DNA of 64,000 nucleotides, from assembly GCA_963744225.1 (NCBI GenBank), contig CAVUSV010000004.1, positions 806,001-870,000 of the forward strand. Reading direction: 5' to 3'. Both the position numbers and the translations under genes were made by a program. Below, piece after piece: positions 27,831-37,727 of this stretch (positions within the stretch are counted from its first letter, which is position 1; every line of letters begins with the position of its first letter). Under the pieces are notes generated by a model. The model did not search any database. It was not told the origin of the DNA and saw nothing but the letters and a program-made list of their open reading frames with translations. This DNA is from Bog-473 sp963744225 (GTDB lineage Bacteria > Actinomycetota > Acidimicrobiia > Acidimicrobiales > RAAP-2).

Positions 27831-30340
27831 TCAGACTTCGTCGACGTCCGCGGCGACCCGGGCTACGGCGGCCACAGTCTGCCCGTCGTCGAGATTCATG
27901 ACACGGACGCCCGTGGCGTCGCGGCCCTGCGAGGCAATCTCGCGTGCTTCGGTCCGGATGACCACTCCACCCGAGGACACAAGCAGGATCTCCTCGTCGA
28001 GCGCGACCATGAACGCACCCACGACCGTGCCCCGGGTACCGGTCAAGCGGATCCCGCGCACACCCTGTCCCCCCGCGCCTGGCGATTAAAACGCTCGAGC
28101 TTCGTCCTCTTGCCATAGCCGGCGTCGGTCACGATCAGGATGTCGGTGTCGTCGGCGGCCACATCGAGGGACACCACGACGTCACCTTGGCGCAGGCGGA
28201 TTCCCCGGACTCCCACGGCGTCGCGGCCCATCGCCCGCACGTCCTCCTCGTTGAAGCGGATCGTCATGCCGTTGCGAGTGACCTCGAAGAGGTCGTCGTG
28301 ACCCGAGGTCGCAACGACCCGGACCAACTCGTCGTCCTCCCGCAGGTTGATGGCGATGAACCCCTCGCGCCGGGACTTGTCGTACTCGCTCAATGCCGTC
28401 TTCTTCACCTGACCCTGCGCCGTCGCGAAGACCAGGTATTGGTCCGGCGCGAACTCGCGCGTGGCGATGATGGCGGTGATCGACTCGTTGGGGGCCAGCG
28501 GCACGAGGTTGACCGCCGCGGTCCCCCGGGCGGTGCGATCCTTCATCGGGATCTCGTGGCCGCGTAGCCGGTAGACCTTGCCCTGATTCGAGAAGAGCAA
28601 CAGGTAGGCATGGGCGGAGGTGTGCACGACCTCTCGAACCAGATCTTCTTCCTTGAGCCGGGCGCCCTGCACGCCCCGGCCGCCGCGGCCCTGGGTGCGG
28701 AACGCCGCAGCAGCAACCGACTTGATGTACCCCGCCCTGGTCATCGTCACGACGATCTCCTCGTCGTCGATCAGGTCTTCCACCCCCATCTCGCCCGGAT
28801 CGTGGGTGATGATGCTGCGGCGCTCGTTGGCGTGCTTGTCACGGATCGCGGTCATCTCGGTCTCGATGACGCCGCGCAGCTTGCCGTCGTCGGAGAGGAT
28901 CGCCTCAAGCTCGGCGATGGTGGCGCGCAGTGCCTCCATCTCTTCTTCCAACTCCGTGCGGCCCAGGCGGGTCAGGCGGCCGAGGGTCATGTCGAGGATG
29001 TGGGTGGCCTGGACCTCGGTGAACGAGAAGGGCTCCGCCATCAACGCGCTCCGGGCCTCCGGGCGGTCGGCTGATCCTCGGATGGTGGCGATGACGGCGT
29101 CGAGCATGTCGATGGCGCGCAGAAGGCCCTCGACGATGTGGGCGCGGTTGCGCGCCTTCTCCAGACGGAACTCCGAACGCCGTCGGATGACCTCGATCTG
29201 GTGGTCGATGTAGTGCGACAGCGCCTGGGCGAGGTTGAGCGTGCGTGGCACGCCGTCCACCAGAGCGAGCATGTTCACGCCGAAGCTGGTCTGGAGCGGT
29301 GTCTGCTTGAACAGGTTGTTGAGGATGACGTTGGCGTTGGCGTCGCGCTTCAGCTCGATGACCAGCTTCGGCTCCTGGTTGGCCGAAGCATTGCGGAGCT
29401 CGCTAATGCCGTCGAGGTCGCCTGACCGCACCAGCTCGGTGATCTTCTGCTCTATCACCTCGACCGACGTCTGGTACGGGAGCTCGGTAACAACGATGCG
29501 ATCGCCGACGCGGCCCTCTTCGATCTCCGCGACAGCGCGCATTTTGATGGAGCCGCGGCCCGTCCGGTAAGCGTCGAGGATGCCTTGGCGGCCGAGGATG
29601 AGCGCGCCCGTTGGGAAGTCCGGGCCCTTCACGAACTGCATCAGGTCGTCGGGGGTCGCGTCCGGATGGTGCAGCACATGAATCGCAGCGTCGATCACCT
29701 CGCCCATGTTGTGCGGAGGGACATTGGTTGCCATACCCACGGCGATGCCCTGCGAGCCGTTGACGAGCAAGTTGGGAAAGCGAGCCGGGAGCACCACCGG
29801 CTCGAGGGATGAACCGTCGTAGTTGGGCACCATGTCGACGGTTTCCTCGTCGATGTCAGCCATGAGCTCGAGTGCGAGCGGAGCCAGCCGACATTCGGTG
29901 TACCGCATGGCGGCAGCCCCGTCGTCGGGCGCCCTGCCTCCGAAACTGCCGTGGCCGGCGATCAGGGGGTGGCGGAGCGAGAACTCCTGGACCATACGGG
30001 CCAGGGCCTCGTAGATCGCCGAGTCCCCGTGGGGGTGATAGGTCCCCATGACCTCGCCCACGACCTTGGCGCACTTGTTCCAGGGGCGATCCGGCCGCAG
30101 ACCCTGATCGAACATGGAGTAGAGAATCCGGCGGTGGACGGGCTTGAGACCGTCGCGCACGTCGGGCAGGGCTCGGGCGACGATGACCGACATGGAGTAC
30201 TCGAGGAACGAGCGCTCCATCTCCTCCTGGATCTCAATGGGCTCGATGGAGCCGGATGGTTCGTCCGCGCCCGGTGGGACGTCGGTGCCTCCGGCGCCTC
30301 CTCCACCGCGACCGGAGCCGCGTGTCGATTGGCGTGGCAT
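27831..30340 (-). CDS. gyrA: DNA gyrase subunit A (one homopolymer frameshift near the 3' end)
   Basis: Breakage-reunion subunit of gyrase. The N-terminus has a Gly-rich extension of about 30 aa, then SMSVIVARALPDVRDGLKPVHRR. The active-site tyrosine is Tyr147 in AAMRYTE. HPHGDSAIYE covers the quinolone-determining region, with Ser and Glu at the E. coli 83 and 87 positions. The normally strict GQGNFG is GHGSFG here. The C-terminal beta-pinwheel carries the GyrA-box-like QGRGGRGVQG. The frame breaks at about 28073: a run of six G should be seven, which restores QARGGQGVRGIRLTG and the last 70 residues, ending at 27831. AGGAAAG precedes ATG 30340. It converges with lepB. Confidence 0.95.
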
Positions 30341-30366
30341 GTCTTTCCTACTTCCCGTCCGCTCGC

Positions 30367-32331
30367 TCAGATGTCGAGGAAGCGGACGTCTTTGGCATTT
30401 GTCTGAATGAAGTGACGACGCAGTTCCACGTCCTCACCCATGAGGATTGAGCAGACTTCGTCCGCAGTGGCCGCCTGCTCCACGTTGATCTGCAACAGCG
30501 ACCGCTTGGCGGGGTCCATCGTCGTCTCTCGCAATTCGGAGAAGTCCATCTCCCCGAGTCCCTTCAAGCGGTTGAACTCGTGCTTGTGGTCCGGGTGCTC
30601 GGCCAGGAAGGCTCCCTTGGCAGCATCGTCCTTGAGGTAGATCTTGTCCTTCCCCACCAGCGTCGAGTACAGCGGCGGCTGCGCCACGTAGACGAAGCCA
30701 CCTTCGACCAGCGGTTTCATCTGGCGGTAGAAGAAGGTCAGTAGCAGGGTACGGATGTGGCTCCCGTCCACGTCGGCGTCGGCCAGCAGGATCACTTTGT
30801 GATACCGAATCTTGGCGACGTCGAACTCCTCGGCCAAGCCGGCGCCGATGGCGGAGATCAGGGCCTGGATCTCAGTGTTCTTCAACATTTTGTCGATCCG
30901 GGCCCGCTCGACGTTGAGGATCTTGCCCCGGATGGGGAGGATCGCCTGCGTGTGCGGGTTGCGCGCGTCCTTGGCTGATCCACCGGCAGAGTTGCCCTCC
31001 ACGATGAAGAGCTCGGACTCTCGCGGGTCGCGCGATGAGCAGTCCGCCAGCTTGCCGGGCAGCCCTGCACCATCGAGCGCCGACTTGCGCCGCGTCAGGT
31101 CGCGAGCGCCCTGGGCGGCGAGACGGGCCCGGGCGGCCTGCATCGACTTCTGCACGATTTGACTCGCCTCGCGCGGGTTCTCTTCCAGCCACTCGTTCAG
31201 CTTCTTATTGGTCGTGCGCTCGGCGAGCGAACGGATGCTGACGTTCCCGAGCTTCGCCTTTGTCTGTCCCTCGAACTGCGGGTCGCGCAGCCGCACCGAG
31301 ATAATGGCTGTGAGGCCCTCGCGGATGTCCTCACCCTTGAGGTTCTCTTCCTTCTCCTTCAAGAGATTGCGGGCGCGTGCATATCTGTTGACGACGTTGG
31401 TCAGCGCCTTCGAGAACCCCTCGACGTGCATCCCACCTTCGATCGTGGAGATCCCGTTCGCGAAGGAGTGGATCGACTCGTGGTAACCAGCGTTCCATTG
31501 CAGCGCGATCTCGACTTCCTGGCCCTCCTCGGCCTGGTCGAACGCGGCGACCTTGCGGAACAGCGACTCCTTGGACGCGTTCAGGTGCTTGACGAAGTCG
31601 ACGATGCCGCCGTTGTAGCGGAAGGTCGTCTTGGTCTCGGGCTCGGTGCGCTCGTCGACGAAACGGATCTCGAGGCCCTTGTTCAAGAAGGCCATGATCT
31701 GCATCCGTTCGACGATGGTCTGTGCCCGGAACTCGGTCTCGTCGAAGACGGTGCTGTCGGGCCAAAAGGTGACGGTGGTCCCCGTCCGGGGCTCGCCCGT
31801 GCTCCGATCCTTCGGCGCCGGACCGGTGGCTGTCACCTTCTTCGTGACCTTGCCGCCCTTCCCGAACTCCGCTTCCCAATGCTGGCCGTCCCGGTCGACG
31901 TCGAGCAGCAGCCGGCTCGAGAGAGCGTTGACGACGGAGATCCCGACGCCGTGCAGGCCCCCCGAGACCTGGTAGCCCTTACCGCCGAACTTGCCGCCGG
32001 CGTGCAGGGTGGTCAGGACAATCTCGGCGGCCGACTGCTTGGGGTACTTGGGGTGCGGGCCGACGGGGATCCCGGCCCCGTCGTCGCTGACCCGGCAGCC
32101 GCCGTCGGCCAGCAGGGTGACGTCGATCCGGGTGGCGCGGCCGGCCATGGCCTCATCGACCGAGTTATCGACGACCTCCCACACCAGGTGGTGGAGGCCC
32201 GTCGGGCCGGTCGAGCCGATGTACATGCCGGGCCGTTTGCGCACCGCCTCGAGCCCCTCGAGGATGGTGATGTCGGCTTCGGTATAGGAGGCACCGGCCT
32301 CACCTGGTCTCTCGTCCACCTTTACTGCCAC
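30367..32331 (-). CDS. gyrB: DNA gyrase subunit B
   Basis: ATPase subunit of gyrase, 654 aa, intact frame. The GHKL ATP site is complete (VVDNSVDEAMAG, SDDGAGIPVG, GGLHGVGISVVNALS). The transducer holds the QTKAKLGN loop, and the TOPRIM part has EGNSAGGSAKDARN and ADADVDGSHIRTLLLTFFYR. Asn447 replaces the aspartate of the usual EGDSAGGSAK; the equivalent E. coli D426N and mycobacterial D461N changes give quinolone resistance. The start is GTG 32331 after GAAAGGG. It lies 26 bp ahead of gyrA in the same direction, so an operon is likely. Confidence 0.97.
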   Translation of the reverse strand: MAVKVDERPGEAGASYTEADITILEGLEAVRKRPGMYIGSTGPTGLHHLVWEVVDNSVDEAMAGRATRIDVTLLADGGCRVSDDGAGIPVGPHPKYPKQSAAEIVLTTLHAGGKFGGKGYQVSGGLHGVGISVVNALSSRLLLDVDRDGQHWEAEFGKGGKVTKKVTATGPAPKDRSTGEPRTGTTVTFWPDSTVFDETEFRAQTIVERMQIMAFLNKGLEIRFVDERTEPETKTTFRYNGGIVDFVKHLNASKESLFRKVAAFDQAEEGQEVEIALQWNAGYHESIHSFANGISTIEGGMHVEGFSKALTNVVNRYARARNLLKEKEENLKGEDIREGLTAIISVRLRDPQFEGQTKAKLGNVSIRSLAERTTNKKLNEWLEENPREASQIVQKSMQAARARLAAQGARDLTRRKSALDGAGLPGKLADCSSRDPRESELFIVEGNSAGGSAKDARNPHTQAILPIRGKILNVERARIDKMLKNTEIQALISAIGAGLAEEFDVAKIRYHKVILLADADVDGSHIRTLLLTFFYRQMKPLVEGGFVYVAQPPLYSTLVGKDKIYLKDDAAKGAFLAEHPDHKHEFNRLKGLGEMDFSELRETTMDPAKRSLLQINVEQAATADEVCSILMGEDVELRRHFIQTNAKDVRFLDI

Positions 32332-32487
32332 AGGCGCGCCCTTTCAGAACAACGGTCTTTTTTGCGGTGCGAATCGAATCCCCGAACGGTGCACCTCCGG
32401 CCTTTCGATGCGAACAAACCATTCTACCCGACCGACGTGCCAATTCGGCACTTATGAACGGTCGCTGGTCGGTTCCCTCCTCCGGCG

Positions 32488-32799
32488 TCACGTGCGCTCG
32501 ACAACCACCTCCAGGCGTTCGACCGGCGTCTCTCCCAACGCCCTGACCCGGGCCAAGATCTGCCCTGATTCCATGCGGGCGCGGGTGGCCCAGGCTGGGT
32601 GGTCCACCGCAACGACGAGTGCCTGGCCGTCGACGCGCACTGGCCGGAGATGTGCGGCAAGCTCTGCTCCGACCACCTCTTCCCAGCGAGTAAACACAAC
32701 TTCCATGAGGACAGGAGACGGCGGTGCGCCCAGTCGGGCCAGCAGCCTGGGCATTGCATCGCCGACCCGCTGGGGCCCCTCATTGCGCGGCACCTTCAC
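32488..32799 (-). CDS. dciA: DciA-type helicase loader (DUF721)
   Basis: 103-aa protein of the DUF721 family, the ancestral loader that delivers replicative helicase DnaB to the origin in bacteria lacking DnaC/DnaI. The conserved block is FTRWEEVVGAELAAHLRPV followed by VDHPAWATRARMESGQIL. The start is GTG 32799, whose GTGA overlaps the TGA stop of recF; this four-base coupling decides the start against longer frames. Position between recF and gyrB is the same as in mycobacteria (Rv0004). Confidence 0.88.
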   Translation of the reverse strand: MKVPRNEGPQRVGDAMPRLLARLGAPPSPVLMEVVFTRWEEVVGAELAAHLRPVRVDGQALVVAVDHPAWATRARMESGQILARVRALGETPVERLEVVVERT

Positions 32800-33876
32800 T
32801 GAATCTGGAGGCTTTCCACCGGGACCATCCGAGCCACCACAATCCCTTCGGGCAACGCGGTTGCCGTCGTCAGGATCGATTGACCCGCGGGCAGCTCGGC
32901 CACGAGCGCACGGCTCCGGGCCGGATCGAGCTCGGAGAACACGTCGTCGAGCAGCAGCGTCGGCCTTAGGGGTGTTCTGGAACGGACGAGCTGGTGCACG
33001 CCGAGGCGCAGCGCCAATGCGAGGCATCGCTGCTCGCCTTGAGAGGCGTGCGTCCGTGCCTCGCGACCGTCGATCTGTAGGAACAGGTCGTCACGGTGCG
33101 GCCCAACGGTATTGACACCCCGTCGCAAGTCATCCACCCGCCTCGCCGCCAGCGCATCGAGCAGATCTCCGTCCCAGCTCCTGAGGTAGCTCTGGCGGAC
33201 GACCACCCGATCGCCGGCCCCGGCCAAACGGGCGTAGACGGAGCCGACCGGGTGATCGAGATCTGCCACCAACCGTTCGCGCGCCGCAACGAGGACTTTG
33301 CCGGCGTCAGCCAACCTCTGATCCCACACGTCGAGGGTTGCGGCCACCTCCTCGGTCTGCCTCCCACCGGACTGGCGCAACAACGCGGCGCGCTCGGCGC
33401 AGGATTCTGTCCGACTCGTCCGCGGCTCGAGCTCCCTCCGGGTCGAGGACAGCGAGGGCGTCATCCAGCAGTTCACGTCGACCCTTCGGGCCCCCGCTAA
33501 TGAGGACGAGGTCCTCGGGACAGAATATGGAGCACGGTGCCGCCGCACCGAGTTCCCTTCTCCCGGCCACATGCTTTCGGTTCACCCGGGTCCGGCTCCG
33601 GCCGGCTGGCTGGATCTCGGCCTCCACGAGCGTGGGGCTGTCGGCGGAGATCAGCTCAGCTCGAATGATGGCGCTCGTTGCGTCATTACGGACCATGGCT
33701 TCGGGAGGGGCGCCCCGGAACGATCGCCGGGTGCCCAGATAGGCCAGTGCTTCGAGCACACTGGTCTTTCCGGTGCCGTTGGGCCCGGTGATCACTGTGG
33801 TCCCTTCCAGCTCGGGCTCGACACGCGCGACATGGAAGACCCGAAAGTCGGCCAGCTCGAGATTCCGGACGCTCAC
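32796..33876 (-). CDS. recF: DNA replication and repair protein RecF (one frameshift)
   Basis: SMC-like ATPase loading RecA at gaps and stalled forks. The first frame (33876 down to about 33400) has Walker A TGPNGTGKTSVLEAL and IFCPEDLVLISGGPKGRR. The second frame (to 32796) has RQSYLRSW, GPHRDDLFLQIDGREARTHASQGEQR (signature) and LLLDDVFSELD (Walker B). The join is near 33398 at DRILR/RAALLRQSGG, where one extra G fits. The start is GTG 33876, 16 bp after dnaN's stop, and the end overlaps dciA by four bases. Confidence 0.92.
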
Positions 33877-33892
33877 CGCGACCGAGGCCCGT

Positions 33893-35011
33893 TCAGGAGA
33901 CCCGTACGGGCATCAAGAGATAGCGGAACTCGTCGTCCTCGGCGGCCCGCACGGTTGCGGCGCGGGACGCATCTGCGGTCTCGACGATTACTTCGTCGCC
34001 GGTCACAGCCTCAACACCGTCAATGAGGTATGACGGATTGAATGCGATAACCAGATCCTCGCCGGTGTAGTCGCCGTCGACCGTCTCCGCAGCATCACCG
34101 ACGTCCTGGCTCTGCACGCTGAGATCCACTCCACCCTGGCGCATGGACAACCGGACAGGGGTGGTGTTGTCCCGGACGAGAAGCTGCACGCGGCGCAGGG
34201 CGGCGATGAAGCTCTCCTTGCCCAGATGCAGTCGGTTTGGGTAGTGGTCGGGGATGAGTTGCTTGTAGTCCGGATAGCGCCCCTCCAGCAGCCGGGTACT
34301 GATCTGGACGTTTCCCTGCCAGAACGTAATTTCGTTACTGCTGGCCGCCACGCCAACCCGGTCAGTTTCGGATCCTTCGGAAACGGTTCCAGTCGGCAGC
34401 CGCTGAAGCTCCGAGAGGGCCCGCGCTGGCACAAGGAGATCCTCTTCGCCCGGGATGGTGTTGGCGCGCGGCAAGTCACGCATGGCCATCCGATACGAGT
34501 CAGTTGCCACCATGCGTAGCGAGCCGTCCACACGCGACACCAGCACCCCGGTCAGGAGAGGACGGCCATCGTCATGGGAGGCGGCCCGCACCACTTGGCG
34601 CACAGCTTCGCCGAATGCTGTCTCGGAAAGCTGCGTCGTGGGCTCGCTGGTCTTGCCGACTGGCGGGAACTCAACCACGGGGTACGTGTGGAGCTTAAAA
34701 GTGGACCGGGCCGCCGTGATCGTGATGTGGTCTCCGTCGTCGGCGAGGGTCACCGCGCCGGGTTCGAGTCGCCGCACGATGTCGGTGGACAGCCGCGCCG
34801 GAATCACACAACTTCCGTCATCGATCCCGATCACCTCGTCGGTCACCTGAATCGTGAGATCCAAGTCGGTGCCGGTCACGCACAGTGAGTTCCCCTCGCA
34901 CGTCAAAAGCAGACCAAGGAGGACCGGTGAGGAACCACCGCGGGCCCCGACGGCGCGGCTCGCAGTGGCCAACATCTCGACGAGTGCATCACGCTCGGAT
35001 CTGAACTTCAC
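33893..35011 (-). CDS. dnaN: DNA polymerase III sliding clamp (beta subunit)
   Basis: 372-aa ring-forming processivity factor. The three repeated clamp domains are recognisable, with SPVLLGLLLTCEGN in domain I, RPLLTGVLV and ATDSYRMAMRDLP in domain II, and the usual C-terminal FRYLLMPVRV. The C-terminal MPVR element forms part of the peptide-binding pocket. The start is GTG 35011 after GAAAGG. Order dnaA-dnaN-recF is the universal origin arrangement. Confidence 0.97.
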   Translation of the reverse strand: MKFRSERDALVEMLATASRAVGARGGSSPVLLGLLLTCEGNSLCVTGTDLDLTIQVTDEVIGIDDGSCVIPARLSTDIVRRLEPGAVTLADDGDHITITAARSTFKLHTYPVVEFPPVGKTSEPTTQLSETAFGEAVRQVVRAASHDDGRPLLTGVLVSRVDGSLRMVATDSYRMAMRDLPRANTIPGEEDLLVPARALSELQRLPTGTVSEGSETDRVGVAASSNEITFWQGNVQISTRLLEGRYPDYKQLIPDHYPNRLHLGKESFIAALRRVQLLVRDNTTPVRLSMRQGGVDLSVQSQDVGDAAETVDGDYTGEDLVIAFNPSYLIDGVEAVTGDEVIVETADASRAATVRAAEDDEFRYLLMPVRVS

Positions 35012-35311
35012 CGATGCCAGTCCTTTCGGGAGGTTCCCCAGCCTTCATCGCGAAGAGGGAGGTATATATGACTTGTAAAGGTAGTAAGGGGTGTGGATTG
35101 TGGATGACATGGTCTTCGCCCTGCTGGGTCCGGCAGGCAATGTCCCCACCGCCCTGTGCGCGCGTCCCAAGTTTTGCCGAGGGGGAATACACGGGGACCT
35201 TGGTCTGGGGACAAGCACGCCGCCGGTCCCCAGGCTTGACCCGAGAGGTCCACAGCCTTTGCCCCTTGCAAACCACAACTTGTCCGATCGTGGGCCGGGG
35301 TAGCGAAAGAG
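35012..35311. other. candidate replication origin (dnaA-dnaN intergenic region)
   Basis: 300 bp between dnaA and dnaN, the site of oriC in related actinobacteria. It has an AT-richer stretch at about 35061-35088 (TATATATGACTTGTAAAGG) and next to it overlapping DnaA-box-like nonamers TGTGGATTG (35092-35100) and TGTGGATGA (35099-35107). Other nonamers are weak (AGGTCCACA at 35246). Divergence of gene orientation between dnaA and rpmH supports fork departure from 35-37 kb. The dnaN promoter must also be here. Confidence 0.5.
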
Positions 35312-36706
35312 TCAGGCCGAGCCCGCACGGATCTTCTGGATCAGTTCAGTGACCTGCTCGTAGATCTGGCGCCGTTCCTGCATCTGGCCTGCGATCTTGT
35401 CCACCGCGTGGATCACGGTTGTGTGGTCGCGCTTGCCGAAGACGCGGCCGATGGCCGGGTAGCTGTAGTCCGTGAGTTCCCTGGTCAGATACATGGCGAC
35501 CTGGCGCGCTGTCACCAGCGGTCGGGTCCGGCTAGGCCCACAGATCGCCTCCACCGAGAACCCATAACTCGCCGCTGTCGCATCGAGGATCATCTGGGGC
35601 GAGATACGGCGTGGCTCGCCCGCCAGGACCAGATCGGAGAGGACTTGCTCCGACTGGGCGAGGGAGATGGGTTGATTGTTGAGCTTTGCGAAGGCGCAGA
35701 TGCGAGTGAGGGCACCTTCGAGCTCTCGGATGTTGTCCTTCACGTGGGAGGCGATGAACTCGAGGACGTCGTCAGGGACCTCTTGGTGCTCACTGAGGGA
35801 TTTGGACCGCAAAATCGCCAGCCGTGTCTCGAGGTCGGGCGGATCGATCTCGGTGATGAGCCCGGAGAGGAAACGACTGCGGAGGCGGTCCTCGAGGGTC
35901 TCGATCGATTTGGGCGGCCTGTCAGATGTCAAGACGATCTGTTTCGAGGCGCCTTTGAGATCGTTGTAGGTGTGGAAGAACTCCTCTTGGAGGCCCTCTT
36001 TGCGCTCCATGAACTGGACGTCGTCGATCAACAAGACGTCGCAGTCGCGGTAACGCCGCTTGAAGGCGAGGGTGGTGGATGTACGGAGGGAGTCCACGAA
36101 GTCATTCATGAACGTCTCGGTGGTGACGTAGAGGACCTTGCGGCGGGGGTAGTTCTCGGTCACGTAATTGCCGATGGCGTGCAGAAGATGCGTCTTGCCC
36201 AACCCAGAGTCGCCATAAATGAACAGGGGGTTATAGGACCGACCGGGTGTCTCGGCGACGGCCTGGGCGGCCGCGTGGGCCAACCGGTTCGAGGAGGCGG
36301 CGACGAAGGTTTCGAACGTGAACTTCGAATCGAGCTGAACCGCAGGCGACTCGCGCCCCAGCCCGGCAGCCGGCGCGCGCTCCGGCTGGGCCGCGGGCTC
36401 CGGCTCAGGGCGACGGCCCAGAATCTGGTCGGACGGGTCCTCGGTCGGATCGGGCACGGGATCTTGGACTTCGAGGCGCCCGCGTACGGGAGCCCCGACC
36501 TCGTTGGCCAGGGTGTCCTCGATCATTGGGAGGTAGCGAGACTCCACCCGCTCACGGATGAGGCCGTTGGGTACGGAGAGGATAAACACACCGTCGGTGT
36601 ACGCCACGGGCTCGATGCCCGACAACCAGAGCTGCCACGTGCTCTCCGATACCTGGTCGCGCAAAGACCCGGTGCACCTTGTCCAGAGATCTCCTGCATG
36701 CGTCAC
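35312..36706 (-). CDS. dnaA: chromosomal replication initiator protein DnaA
   Basis: 464-aa AAA+ initiator. Domain I runs from DLWTRCTGSLRDQVSESTW, domain II is a Pro/Glu-rich linker of about 50 aa, and domain III has Walker A GDSGLGKTHLLHA, Walker B LLIDDVQFM and the sensor regions. Domain IV ends with the DnaA signature GKRDHTTVIHA that contacts the DnaA box. The frame is open to 37051, but GTG 36706 gives a family-typical domain I start. GGGGAGAAGGGG lies 14-25 nt upstream, which is a poor fit, so the start is not certain. Confidence 0.95.
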   Translation of the reverse strand: MTHAGDLWTRCTGSLRDQVSESTWQLWLSGIEPVAYTDGVFILSVPNGLIRERVESRYLPMIEDTLANEVGAPVRGRLEVQDPVPDPTEDPSDQILGRRPEPEPAAQPERAPAAGLGRESPAVQLDSKFTFETFVAASSNRLAHAAAQAVAETPGRSYNPLFIYGDSGLGKTHLLHAIGNYVTENYPRRKVLYVTTETFMNDFVDSLRTSTTLAFKRRYRDCDVLLIDDVQFMERKEGLQEEFFHTYNDLKGASKQIVLTSDRPPKSIETLEDRLRSRFLSGLITEIDPPDLETRLAILRSKSLSEHQEVPDDVLEFIASHVKDNIRELEGALTRICAFAKLNNQPISLAQSEQVLSDLVLAGEPRRISPQMILDATAASYGFSVEAICGPSRTRPLVTARQVAMYLTRELTDYSYPAIGRVFGKRDHTTVIHAVDKIAGQMQERRQIYEQVTELIQKIRAGSA

Positions 36707-36951
36707 TGCGATAGCCGAACGCCCCTTCTCCCCACTCGGTGTCCAGCCTCGATGTTCGGAACGATCCTCGATATGGGTAATTGGATGAACGTACACCGTT
36801 GCAGCCGATGCGACTAGAGCCGCTCTGCAAATCGCGCCTAACATGGGAGGACTCGCCGCCGGTGGCCGAATTGGACTCGAAGGCCGAGGCATGAAACCTG
36901 CGACGAACCGGCTCAAAACGCCGTTCGGGCGTCGCGAAAGGCTGAATTGAC
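36707..36951. promoter_or_regulatory. divergent dnaA/rpmH promoter region
   Basis: 245 bp between the oppositely oriented dnaA and rpmH genes. It should hold both promoters. I see no DnaA-box-like nonamer close to consensus here, so autoregulation of dnaA by DnaA is not obvious from this stretch. Confidence 0.5.
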
Positions 36952-37086
36952 GTGAAGCGCACTTACCAACCCAACACCCGGAAGAGAGCCCGTACTCACG
37001 GGTTCCGCAAGCGCATGTCCACACGGGCGGGGCGGGCCATCCTGAAGTCACGGCGGCTCAAGGGGCGCCACCGTCTCACCGTTTGA
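36952..37086 (+). CDS. rpmH: ribosomal protein bL34
   Basis: 44-aa basic ribosomal protein of the large subunit. The translation from GTG 36952 begins VKRTYQPNTRKRARTHGFRK, the family hallmark, and includes RMSTRAGRAILKSRRLKGR. It is followed after 9 bp by rnpA, its universal neighbour. Confidence 0.97.
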   Translation: MKRTYQPNTRKRARTHGFRKRMSTRAGRAILKSRRLKGRHRLTV

Positions 37087-37095
37087 GGGCCCAGA

Positions 37096-37455
37096 GTGCC
37101 TGCTCGGACAGTCGGACGGATCACAAGTCGCGCTGCCTTCGCGGAGCTGCAACGCTCCCGAGCACGGGGCGCCAGCGGCCCAGTCAAGGCTGTCTTCGTG
37201 CCTGCTGAGGAGAGTGCATCCGGCGTGTTTCCCCAGGTGGGATATGCAATTGGCCGTCGCTGCGGCGGTGCGGTCGTGCGCAACTCCCTCCGCCGCCGAG
37301 CCCGCGCGGTCGTGCGCGCCGAAGCAGAGCGTCTGCCCCGCGGGTTCTTCCTGGTGCGACTTGGGCCTGGGGCGGCCGAGACCGATCGGTCGGACTTCCG
37401 AGCGGACGTGGCCAGCGCGCTTGAGCGAGCCGGCCGAGCGGTGGTGAGAGCGTGA
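37096..37455 (+). CDS. rnpA: ribonuclease P protein component
   Basis: 119-aa basic protein that helps the RNase P RNA bind pre-tRNA. The RNR-type signature appears as RNSLRRRARAVVRAEAERLP, and the VGYAIGRRCGGAVVRN segment precedes it. The start is GTG 37096. The stop overlaps the yidD start in GTGA (37452-37455), which implies translational coupling. Confidence 0.93.
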   Translation: MPARTVGRITSRAAFAELQRSRARGASGPVKAVFVPAEESASGVFPQVGYAIGRRCGGAVVRNSLRRRARAVVRAEAERLPRGFFLVRLGPGAAETDRSDFRADVASALERAGRAVVRA

Positions 37456-37727
37456 GCGGCGACGGCCAGGGCGCCCAGAACCGCTCCGTGCGCGTTGCCG
37501 TGGTCCTCCTCACCGCATACCAGGGCGCTGCATCGGGCCGGATCTCGCCCTGCCGTTTCTACCCGAGCTGCTCCAATTACGCGATCGAGGCGTTCGGCGC
37601 CCACGGGTTCTGGCGAGGCTTGGCCCTGACGACGCGTCGCCTGCTGCGCTGTCGGCCCTTTGGCCCCCACGGGGTGGATCTGGTCCCGGTACCCGTGCAC
37701 ACGCACCAGGCGGGCCGCCCGTGCTGA
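37452..37727 (+). CDS. yidD: membrane protein insertion efficiency factor YidD
   Basis: 91-aa protein assisting YidC-dependent insertion. The conserved block is GRISPCRFYPSCSNYAIEAF, followed by RLLRCRPFGPHGVDLVP. It begins at GTG 37452 inside the rnpA stop and overlaps yidC by 7 nt, so rpmH-rnpA-yidD-yidC-jag form one tightly coupled operon. Confidence 0.95.
   Translation: MSGDGQGAQNRSVRVAVVLLTAYQGAASGRISPCRFYPSCSNYAIEAFGAHGFWRGLALTTRRLLRCRPFGPHGVDLVPVPVHTHQAGRPC

Noticed and set aside
27806..36951. tRNA-Ile/tRNA-Ala genes usual near gyrA
   Set aside because: No TTCGAATCC-type T-arm or cloverleaf was recognisable on either strand here; the mycobacterial positions lie beyond gyrA, where this window has lepB.
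36707..37051. Extended N-terminus for DnaA up to 37051
   Set aside because: The extra residues lack any DnaA similarity and overlap the divergent rpmH gene.
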